Shown here: positions 1 through 5,586 of the stretch, one piece after another
Layout of the letters: every line of letters starts with the position of its first letter
Numbering within the stretch: position 1 is the stretch's first letter
Origin: Gemmatimonadota bacterium
GTDB taxonomy: Bacteria > Gemmatimonadota > Gemmatimonadetes > Gemmatimonadales > GWC2-71-9
Assembly: GCA_003221075.1 (NCBI GenBank)
Contig: QHUF01000167.1
Span: 1 to 5,586, forward strand
Length of the DNA: 5,586 nucleotides
Direction of reading: 5' to 3'
Notes under the pieces: model-generated
Database searches by the model: none
What the model was told of the DNA's origin: nothing
What the model saw: only the letters and a program-made list of their open reading frames with translations
Position numbers and translations under genes: made by a program

Positions 1-56
1 CCGCGGCACGATCATCGTATCCGATCGCCCGCGGCACGATCATCGTATCCGATCGC
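1..56. repeat. Exact 28-bp tandem duplication at the window edge
   Basis: Bases 1-28 and 29-56 are identical, head to tail with no spacer. Each copy begins with CCGCGG and contains the short inverted repeat ACGAT-C-ATCGT (8-18 and 36-46). Because 28 is not a multiple of three, the two copies are read in different frames. The second copy, in the frame of the downstream permease, reads RGTIIVSDRE, which is plausible for the periplasmic region of a MacB-type permease. The first copy gives that peptide only in the other frame. It is either an assembly artefact at a contig end or a genuine slippage duplication that disrupts the gene. Confidence 0.95.
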
Positions 57-1082
57 GAGCCGTCCGCGCATCCTCGCGCCCGCGAGCTCGCATCGAAGCG
101 TCTCACTTTTCGGGACGCGCAATATCTCCGCGACCGTGCCAATGCGCTCGCGGCCGTGAGCCCCGGATGGGCGCAGCAGCTCTCCTATCGCGTTGGCAAC
201 ACCAGCTTCACCGGCCAGGTCATCGGGACGGTTCCGGCGTACATGGTCATCAACGACATCAAGCCCCTCGTCGGGCGCTACCTCAGTGATCTCGACGTGC
301 AGCGCCAGGCCCGCGTCGCGGTGTTGGGGTGGAAGTATGCCGATTCGTTGTTCGGCCACGCCACGGCAGCCCTTGGTCAGATCGTGAGCATTGGGGAGAA
401 GAGCTATCGCGTCGTCGGCGTCCTCGAGCGCGAGGAGTTCTACTTCGCCGCCTGGGAAAACAACGCGCTCGAGTATCGCAACGAGCGCGCCTACATCCCG
501 ATCTCGACGGCGATCACGCAGTACAGCGCCAGCGACCACCTCGACTTCCTGACGCTCAAGGCGCGCCCCGCCGTCGGCGGCGCGGGGGCGCAGGCGCAAG
601 TGCGCAGCCTGTTGTTTGCGCGGCACGGAGTCGAGGACTTCGACATCCGGTCGTCCGGCGAGGGCGCCGGGCAGCAAGCCGGCCAGTTTCTCTTGCTCTT
701 CAACTTCATCTTCCTGGTGGTCGGGGTCGTCTCCCTCGTGACCGGCGGCATCGTGATCGCGAACATCCTGCTCGCCTCGGTCGTCGAGCGCGTGCGCGAA
801 TTCGGCACCCGCATGGCCCTCGGCGCGACGGCGGGCGGGATCTTCGCCCACGTGCTCGCCGAGGTCCTGGTCGTCACGATGATTGGCGGGGCCTTGGGCC
901 TGGGGCTTGGGGCAGCGCTGACCGGCGTCGTCGCGCATTTCATGCAGATGCCGGCGGTGGTGAGCCCGTTCATCGCGACCGTGTCGCTGACGACCGCGGT
1001 GAGCGTCGGGCTGATCGCCGGCGTGTTCCCGGCGGTGCGCGCGTCGCGGCTCGCCCCCGTCGAGGCGCTGCGCTATGCGTGA
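3..1082 (+). CDS. MacB/FtsX-type ABC transporter permease, N-terminus missing
   Basis: This is the inner-membrane permease subunit of a MacB-like ABC transporter; substrate unknown. The frame stays open to the window edge, so the GTG at 156 is not the true start. The residues before it (RLTFRDAQYLRDRANALAAV) continue the periplasmic domain as in other MacB-type proteins. Visible parts in order: most of the periplasmic MacB_PCD-like domain (to about 685), then three hydrophobic segments at about 687-773, 840-935 and 972-1034. Between the first two lies the FtsX signature (GGIVIANILL, then ERVREFGTRMALGA). The end, VRASRLAPVEALRYA, is the usual family C-terminus. The first transmembrane helix is off-window. 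About 350 residues are visible from base 30, close to the family's usual 400. Bases 3-29 belong to a frame-breaking duplication and should not be trusted as protein. The next gene overlaps its stop by 8 bases, indicating an operon. Family call is firm; export role and substrate are inference. Confidence 0.9.
   Translation, partial: AARSSYPIARGTIIVSDREPSAHPRARELASKRLTFRDAQYLRDRANALAAVSPGWAQQLSYRVGNTSFTGQVIGTVPAYMVINDIKPLVGRYLSDLDVQRQARVAVLGWKYADSLFGHATAALGQIVSIGEKSYRVVGVLEREEFYFAAWENNALEYRNERAYIPISTAITQYSASDHLDFLTLKARPAVGGAGAQAQVRSLLFARHGVEDFDIRSSGEGAGQQAGQFLLLFNFIFLVVGVVSLVTGGIVIANILLASVVERVREFGTRMALGATAGGIFAHVLAEVLVVTMIGGALGLGLGAALTGVVAHFMQMPAVVSPFIATVSLTTAVSVGLIAGVFPAVRASRLAPVEALRYA
1062..1065 (+). 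promoter_or_regulatory. Likely ribosome binding site of the second permease
   Basis: GAGG lies inside the end of the first permease gene, with nine bases between it and the ATG at 1075. That is a normal Shine-Dalgarno spacing and supports this ATG as the start. The overlapping arrangement suggests translational coupling of the two permeases. Confidence 0.5.
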
Positions 1083-2322
1083 CTGGCTCGAGCTGATCGG
1101 TGACGCCTTGCGCGAGATCCGCGGGCACAAGTTGCGCTCGCTCCTGACGCTCTCGGGCATCGTGTTCGGCGCGGCATCCGTCGTGTCGATGACGTCCCTC
1201 GCTGCCGCCATGAAGACGCTGGTGTACGACGACCTCATCTCGATGGGAATGTCGCGCAGCTTCTTCATCAACGATCAGGGGCCGCGCTCGGACGCCAAGG
1301 GGGCAGCCGCATTGCGGCACACGGGGATGCGCATCACCGACCTCGACGCACTGCGCGGGCTTCCGGGCGTGGCGAGCGTGCAGGGCCGCAACTGGGGGGA
1401 CGAGCAGGTCGTGAACGCGCCCGCCGATCGACGGCGGGTCCGCATCGACGGCGTCGATGCCGGCTATCTCGAGCTCCGGAACTGGCGCATCGTCGCGGGG
1501 CGCAGCATCCGGCCCCTCGACGTTGAGAATCGCGCGCGCGTGGCGGTGATCGGGGAAGAGATGTCCCATAATCTGTTCGGGAATGCTGACCCGGTCGGTA
1601 AGACGATCACCATCGACGGCGTGCGGTTCGGCGTGATCGGTCTCGTGGCGCCGATCGAGTTCGACATCATTCCTGCCGACTTCAGCTTCGTCGGCCGGCG
1701 CATCTACATCCCCTACACCTACATGACGCGCTACGCGAAGGGCGAAGGGCGGCTGGATCAGGCCCTCGTCACCGCGAGCGGCGCGGCCGACTTTGGCGAC
1801 GTGCTGCGGCGTGGCACGGCGCTCGTCCGGCAGCGCCACGGGGGCACTGAGGACTTCACCATCGACAACCAGGCGGCCGAGGTGCTTTCGAATCTGGCCA
1901 TGGCGGACAACATCCTCGGCGGCTGGAACGCGGTGATGTTTACGATCGCCGGCGTCACCCTCATCGTCGGCGGCATCGGGTTGTTCAGCGTGCTGCTCAT
2001 CTCGGTGCGCGAGCGGGTCCATGAGATCGGCATCCGGAAGGCGCTCGGCGCCGATGACGGTGCGATCGTCAAGCTGTTTCTGGCTGAATCCCTGACACTC
2101 TCCTTCCTGGGAGCGGTGCTGGGCATCGCCGGCGGCGCTGGGCTGACCGTGATCACCGAGCTGATCGGCAAGCAGTTCGGCAAGCCATTCGTCATTCCAG
2201 TGAGCGTGCCGGGCGTCGTTCTGGCCGTGATTTTCGCGCTGATTGTGGGGTTCTTGTTCGGCTGGTATCCCGCCCGCCGGGCCGCGCGGCTTGACCCGAT
2301 CGAGGCTATCTCTGGCACATAG
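1075..2322 (+). CDS. MacB/FtsX-type ABC transporter permease, complete
   Basis: A complete 415-residue inner-membrane permease of the MacB/FtsX family; substrate unknown. Plan: a short cytoplasmic start (MRDWLELIGDALREIRGHKL), helix 1 at residues 21-45, a large periplasmic MacB_PCD-like domain at about 46-285, and helices at about 286-312, 333-362 and 378-398. The FtsX motif GGIGLFSVLLISVRERVHEI followed by GIRKALGA (299-325) matches the conserved cytoplasmic coupling region, and the protein ends ARRAARLDPIEAISGT. No ATPase domain is fused, unlike E. coli MacB, so a separate ATP-binding subunit is needed and is not in the window. It aligns along its length with the upstream permease (for example DVENRARVAVIG here and DVQRQARVAVLG there), so the two are probably tandem paralogues forming a heterodimer. 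Start chosen for the GAGG at 1062 and the 8-base overlap. Lipoprotein or small-molecule translocation are both possible. Confidence 0.93.
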   Translation: MRDWLELIGDALREIRGHKLRSLLTLSGIVFGAASVVSMTSLAAAMKTLVYDDLISMGMSRSFFINDQGPRSDAKGAAALRHTGMRITDLDALRGLPGVASVQGRNWGDEQVVNAPADRRRVRIDGVDAGYLELRNWRIVAGRSIRPLDVENRARVAVIGEEMSHNLFGNADPVGKTITIDGVRFGVIGLVAPIEFDIIPADFSFVGRRIYIPYTYMTRYAKGEGRLDQALVTASGAADFGDVLRRGTALVRQRHGGTEDFTIDNQAAEVLSNLAMADNILGGWNAVMFTIAGVTLIVGGIGLFSVLLISVRERVHEIGIRKALGADDGAIVKLFLAESLTLSFLGAVLGIAGGAGLTVITELIGKQFGKPFVIPVSVPGVVLAVIFALIVGFLFGWYPARRAARLDPIEAISGT

Positions 2323-2326
2323 TCTG

Positions 2327-2342
2327 CAATAAAATTTAGGCC
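2327..2342 (+). promoter_or_regulatory. AT-rich block, possible -10 element for a leaderless receptor transcript
   Basis: The only gap between genes (2323-2342) contains an AT run that stands out in very GC-rich surroundings. TAAAAT at 2330-2335 matches the bacterial -10 consensus in five of six positions and lies seven bases before the ATG at 2343. That would put transcription initiation at or next to the start codon. No convincing -35 is seen at the right distance: TTGACC at 2291 is too far upstream. No good Shine-Dalgarno is present either; AGG at 2338-2340 is only two bases from the ATG. Alternatively the block simply keeps the start codon unstructured for translation from an operon mRNA. 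Confidence 0.35.
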
Positions 2343-4502
2343 ATGTTCGCACTCCTCCTGTCAGTCCTGATCCTGCCGGCGGATACTGTGACCGGCCGCG
2401 TCGTCGACAATGCGGGCCAAGGCGTGCCGCAGGCCATCGTGGAAATCACGCAACTCGGGAAGAGCGTCACGGCAGGCGCCGACGGGGCCTTTCGGCTCTC
2501 CCTCGCACCGGGGCGCTACACACTCGCGGTGCGGCGTCATGGCTTCGCGCCCATCGTGCGCGAGATCTCCGTGGGCGCGGGACAGCCTGCGCTCGAGATC
2601 GTGCTGACGCCGAGTGCCTTCCAGCTCGAACCCGTGACGGTGACCGCGACGCGCCAGGCGCTGGCGATCGAGAGCTCGCCTCTGCCCGCGAGCGCGCTCG
2701 CCGGCGACGAGCTGCGCGCAGCACAGAGCGTTTCCCTCGCGCACGTGGTCGAAGCGCTGCCCGGCGTCCGCGCGATCACTACCGGGTCGCAGATTGGGAA
2801 ACCGGTGATTCGGGGATTCTCCGGCCCGCGCGTCCTGGTGCTCGAGAACGGCAGCCGGCTCGAGGATTATTCGTGGAGTGATGAGGATGGTCCGTCGGTC
2901 GAAACGGCGTTCGTCCGTCGCGTAGAGCTGATTCGCGGGCCGGCGAGCGTGCTGTACGGCTCCGATGCCCTCGGCGGGGTGATCAACGTCATCCCCGAGG
3001 CGCTGCCCGATGCCGCCGGCAGGCCCGGGTTCATCCGCAGCGGATTCACCCTCTCGGCGGCGAGCAACAACATCGAGATCGCCCCGGGTGTACAGGTCGA
3101 AGGCGCGCGCAACAAGCTAGGCTGGCGCGTCGCCGCGATCGGCCGGCATGCCGGCAACCTGCACACGCCCGCGGGCGAGTTGGACAATACCGGCTTCGGC
3201 GCGTTCAACGGCGAAGCGACGGCCGGATGGCGCTGGCCGTCGGGCAGCGCGCTGGCGGTCCGGGTGGTTCACTACGGCGGCGAGTTCAAGCTACTCGAGG
3301 CGAACGCACCGCCCGGCGAGACCGGTGGTCCTGAGCGCAAAGCCGGAGACGAGCGCGTCCAGATCAGCGGTCAGCGGCCGTGGGGCGCCTGGCGACTCGA
3401 GGCCAAGGCGCAGCTGCAACGCCATTCCTTGATCGAAATCGCGGACGACTCGACGGGCACGGAGTCTGAGCAGTTCAATCTGCTGCTGCAGACTGGCTCG
3501 CTCGATCTGCTCCTGCATCATGGCGGCACCACATTCGGGATCACGAGCGTGGGGCAGAGCAACGACGCGAGCGGACGCGAGCCGATCGTGCCCAACGCGA
3601 GCGTCCTGTCCGGCGCCGCGTTCGCGTTCGAACAATGGAGTCCTGGATCGGGACGCTGGACGTTGCTGGCGGGACTGCGGGCGGATGCGCGCCGCCTCAG
3701 CGCCGAGCGCAATGACTCGCTCGGCGTCGTAGCCCAGGATCGGAACGCGCAGGCGTGGTCTGGAAACGCCGGCGTCGTGTTTACGCCGGTACCGGGCGGG
3801 GGACTCTCGTTGAGCCTGAACGTGGGCCGCGCGTGGCGCGCCCCCACACTGTTCGAGCTGTTCGCGAACGGCCCGCATATCGGTGAGGCGCGCTACGAGC
3901 TCGGCGATTCGACGTTGCAGCCGGAAGAGAGCCGCGGCGTGGACCTCGGCGTCCGGTGGAGCGGACGGCATGCGCGGCTGCAGTTGGCCGCCTATCACAA
4001 CCGCATGTCCCACTACATCTACATCACGCCGACGGCCGGTTTCATCGACTCGCTGCGCGTCTATCAGTACGGCGAGGCGGAGGCGGAATTGTTGGGCGGG
4101 GAAGCGGTGCTCGAAGCGGAAATCGGGCGGGGCCTGGTCGCCCGCAGCCGCGTCGAAGCCGTGCGAGGGACGAACCTCGCGTCACACGAGCCGCTGCCGC
4201 TGCTCCCGCCCGTGCGCGCGACGGTGGGTTTCGGTTGGCGCGATCGGATCAGCGTGGATGTCGATGCGTATGACCGTCCCAAACGGCTGAACCCGCTCGA
4301 CATCCCGACTCCGGGGTACGCGCTGCTCCACCTCGGCGGCGGGGCGGACGTCCGGCTGTTCGGCCGCGCGATGCGGCTCGACATTTCGCTGCGCAACGCG
4401 CTCAACCAGCGCTACCGGAGCTTCCTGAGCCGCTACAAGGAGTTCGCGTTCGATCCGGGACGGAATCTGATCGTCCGGCTATCGAGCGGATTCGTCGACT
4501 AG
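2343..4502 (+). CDS. TonB-dependent outer-membrane receptor with CarboxypepD_reg-like N-terminal domain
   Basis: A 719-residue outer-membrane active transporter that takes up a scarce ligand, powered by TonB-ExbB-ExbD. Order: short hydrophobic signal (1-13, likely cut at LPA/DTVTG); carboxypeptidase-regulatory-like beta domain at about 15-90 (TGRVVDNAGQGVPQAIVEI...GAFRLSLAPGRYTL); TonB-box-like PVTVTATR (97-104); plug at about 110-220, with VIRGFSGPRVLVLENGSRLE, DEDGPSVET and RVELIRGPASVLYGSDALGG; then a beta barrel to the end. Barrel segments such as RAWRAPTLFELFANGPHIGE and ITPTAGFIDS, and the late TPGYALLHLGGG and GRNLIVRLSSGF, resemble the ZnuD-like branch of these receptors. No histidine-rich loop is present, so zinc is not supported and the ligand is unknown. 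An in-frame TAG at 2337-2339 fixes the start at 2343. The signal is odd in having no basic residue. The last residues are F-V-D rather than a terminal F. It follows the permeases by 20 bases and may share their operon. Confidence 0.93.
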   Translation: MFALLLSVLILPADTVTGRVVDNAGQGVPQAIVEITQLGKSVTAGADGAFRLSLAPGRYTLAVRRHGFAPIVREISVGAGQPALEIVLTPSAFQLEPVTVTATRQALAIESSPLPASALAGDELRAAQSVSLAHVVEALPGVRAITTGSQIGKPVIRGFSGPRVLVLENGSRLEDYSWSDEDGPSVETAFVRRVELIRGPASVLYGSDALGGVINVIPEALPDAAGRPGFIRSGFTLSAASNNIEIAPGVQVEGARNKLGWRVAAIGRHAGNLHTPAGELDNTGFGAFNGEATAGWRWPSGSALAVRVVHYGGEFKLLEANAPPGETGGPERKAGDERVQISGQRPWGAWRLEAKAQLQRHSLIEIADDSTGTESEQFNLLLQTGSLDLLLHHGGTTFGITSVGQSNDASGREPIVPNASVLSGAAFAFEQWSPGSGRWTLLAGLRADARRLSAERNDSLGVVAQDRNAQAWSGNAGVVFTPVPGGGLSLSLNVGRAWRAPTLFELFANGPHIGEARYELGDSTLQPEESRGVDLGVRWSGRHARLQLAAYHNRMSHYIYITPTAGFIDSLRVYQYGEAEAELLGGEAVLEAEIGRGLVARSRVEAVRGTNLASHEPLPLLPPVRATVGFGWRDRISVDVDAYDRPKRLNPLDIPTPGYALLHLGGGADVRLFGRAMRLDISLRNALNQRYRSFLSRYKEFAFDPGRNLIVRLSSGFVD
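4499..4502. other. Interlocked stop codons of convergent genes (CTAG)
   Basis: The receptor's stop is TAG at 4500-4502 on the + strand. The decarboxylase's stop is TAG read from 4501 down to 4499 on the - strand. Both come from one palindromic CTAG, so the two coding regions overlap tail to tail by four bases and leave no room for an intergenic terminator. Confidence 0.97.
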
Positions 4503-5586
4503 CGCTTCACCGCGGCTGCAGTCGTTGCGTCGTCCAGAATCGACCAGATCCGGTCGACCCACGCGCGGTGCTCCGGCTTCATCAACACGGAGCGCAGGCA
4601 GAAGATCGTGTCCTGGTCACGCTGCATGTCCTCCACGTCGATCAGGTGCACGGGCAGCGTGGCGAGCGCGAGATGGAGGTGGCGCCGGGCGGCCTCGTCA
4701 AAGATCCGCTGGGAGAGTGCGGAGGCTTCGCTGATCCGTTTGGCGCGCGGCGCCCAGACGATGATGTCGAGCTCCGGCGCCGAGCCGATCACGAAGCGCC
4801 CATCCTTTCGCAGCCGCTCGTACAGCTCGAGCGCGGCAGCGCGCCCGTTCGTTAGACCCCGCGCGAACTCTCCATCGCAAACGAGTGGGAACAGCCGCTG
4901 CGTTGCCCAGAGCGCGACGGCCGCGGCGCCCGGTCGTGAACACTCCAACGAGATCTCCCCGAGGTGCATTTCGGTCGACGTGAAGTAGGTGTACGGGGAG
5001 TCGTGGGAGTACAGCCGCCCCATCGACGGATCGCGAAACAGCACGCACCCACAGCCATACGGCTGCAGCCCATGCTTGTGCGGATCAATGACGACTGACG
5101 CCGCCTCGGCGATGCGGTCGAACGCCCGGCGCGTCTGGGCGTCGAGATCCTTGACGAGCAGGAAATAGCCGCCGTACGCCGCATCGGCATGGATGCGAAA
5201 GTCGTAGCGGCTACGCAGCTCGACGATCGCGTCGAGGGGATCGACGGCGCCGGTCGCCGTCGTGCCCATGGTGGCCACGATGGTCCCGACCCCGCCGGCC
5301 GCCAACCGGCGGGAAAGTGCCGCGGTGTCTATCCGGCCCGCACGATCGCAGGGAATCGTCTCGAACGGCAGTCCCAGCACGCCCGCGATGCGCTGGTGGG
5401 TGTAATGCGCCTGCGTCGAGGCGACCACGGTCTTGCCCGGATGCAGCTGCCCCGCGACCCATAGCGCCTCGAGGTTCGCCATAGTGCCACCGCTACAGAG
5501 GTGGCCGAGGTGCGTGTCCCAGCCGATCATGCGCGCAATTGCCGCGACGGCTTCTTTTTCCATCGCGGAGCTCGCACGGCCGCCGT
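4499..5586 (-). CDS. Group II pyridoxal-phosphate-dependent decarboxylase family enzyme, N-terminus missing
   Basis: A fold-type I PLP enzyme of the group II amino-acid decarboxylase family (glutamate, tyrosine, aromatic and diaminobutyrate decarboxylases). Numbering from the Met at 5563: SGGT at 24-27 (phosphate binding), His53 in QAHYTH (expected to stack on the PLP ring), Asp127 in HADAAYGG (pairs with the pyridine nitrogen) and Lys163 in DPHKHG (Schiff-base lysine, codon 5075-5077). All core residues are intact. The stretch after the lysine (GLQPYGCGCVLFRD, then ISLECSRPGAAAVALWATQR) resembles, from memory, the bacterial tyrosine-decarboxylase branch more than the HKW-type glutamate enzymes; the substrate cannot be fixed. 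The frame stays open to the window end (codons for GGRASSA precede the Met), so that Met is probably internal and roughly the first hundred residues are missing. It is cytosolic by nature and convergent with the receptor gene, so functional linkage is not implied. Similar proteins are often labelled aspartate aminotransferase family. Confidence 0.88.
   Translation of the reverse strand, partial: GGRASSAMEKEAVAAIARMIGWDTHLGHLCSGGTMANLEALWVAGQLHPGKTVVASTQAHYTHQRIAGVLGLPFETIPCDRAGRIDTAALSRRLAAGGVGTIVATMGTTATGAVDPLDAIVELRSRYDFRIHADAAYGGYFLLVKDLDAQTRRAFDRIAEAASVVIDPHKHGLQPYGCGCVLFRDPSMGRLYSHDSPYTYFTSTEMHLGEISLECSRPGAAAVALWATQRLFPLVCDGEFARGLTNGRAAALELYERLRKDGRFVIGSAPELDIIVWAPRAKRISEASALSQRIFDEAARRHLHLALATLPVHLIDVEDMQRDQDTIFCLRSVLMKPEHRAWVDRIWSILDDATTAAAVKR

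Noticed and set aside
156..158. GTG as start of the first permease
   Set aside because: The frame is open upstream and the preceding residues fit the family's periplasmic domain. Starting here would also remove the first transmembrane helix that all such permeases need.
12..1271. Long open frame on the - strand (419 codons)
   Set aside because: It is antisense to the first permease. Its product is rich in Arg, Asp, Glu and His with no recognisable domain, as expected for the reverse frame of a GC-rich gene.
2291..2296. TTGACC as a -35 box for the receptor promoter
   Set aside because: It is 33 bases from the TAAAAT at 2330, far beyond the usual 16-19. No other good -10 lies at the right distance, and it encodes the conserved LDP near the end of the permease.
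970..2352. Long open frame on the - strand (460 codons)
   Set aside because: It lies opposite the second permease, has the same low-complexity charged composition and no family motif. The + strand protein is clearly real.
3291..4013. Antisense open frame inside the receptor gene (240 codons)
   Set aside because: It shows no domain or initiation signal. It mirrors the codon pattern of the receptor, whose own motifs run continuously through this stretch.
4540..4557. Inverted repeat TCGACC-agatcc-GGTCGA as a terminator of the receptor gene
   Set aside because: The stem is only six base pairs, no T-run follows it, and it lies inside the coding sequence of the convergent decarboxylase. A stem this short is expected by chance in GC-rich DNA.
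5561..5563. ATG as start of the decarboxylase
   Set aside because: The frame remains open to the window end, and a start here would lie only about two dozen residues before the SGGT motif, whereas family members have roughly a hundred more residues there.

Overview
The window looks like a piece of a GC-rich bacterial chromosome, probably a metagenomic or draft contig. It holds four protein genes packed almost without gaps, and two of them run off the window ends. One gene encodes a TonB-dependent outer-membrane receptor, so the organism has a Gram-negative (diderm) envelope. High GC, MacB/FtsX-type permeases in tandem, a receptor with an N-terminal carboxypeptidase-regulatory-like domain and a group II PLP decarboxylase would suit Gemmatimonadota or Acidobacteriota. 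That placement is from general knowledge and is not proven here.

Layout: (1) Bases 1-1082, + strand: the C-terminal part of a MacB/FtsX-type ABC transporter permease whose N-terminus lies before the window. Its first 56 bases are an exact 28-bp tandem duplication that breaks the reading frame. (2) Bases 1075-2322, +: a second, complete permease of the same family, overlapping the first by 8 bases. (3) Bases 2343-4502, +: a complete TonB-dependent receptor of 719 residues, 20 bases further on. The gap carries an AT-rich block placed as a -10 element would be for a leaderless transcript. (4) Bases 4499-5586, -: a group II pyridoxal-phosphate decarboxylase-like enzyme lacking its N-terminus. It converges on the receptor gene, and the two stop codons interlock in one CTAG.

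The two permeases share the same plan and aligned motifs, so they are most likely paralogues forming a heterodimeric inner-membrane part of an ABC system. The ATPase, and any periplasmic adaptor, would have to lie upstream. The receptor may be co-transcribed with them or started from its own promoter, and a shared substrate is only a guess. The decarboxylase is on the other strand and need not be related in function.

No tRNA, rRNA, CRISPR array, insertion sequence or attachment site was seen. No gene-free stretch longer than 20 bases exists. I see no clear evidence for a wholly new system. The points most worth checking are the frame-breaking duplication at base 1, the possible leaderless promoter of the receptor gene, and the tail-to-tail stop overlap.
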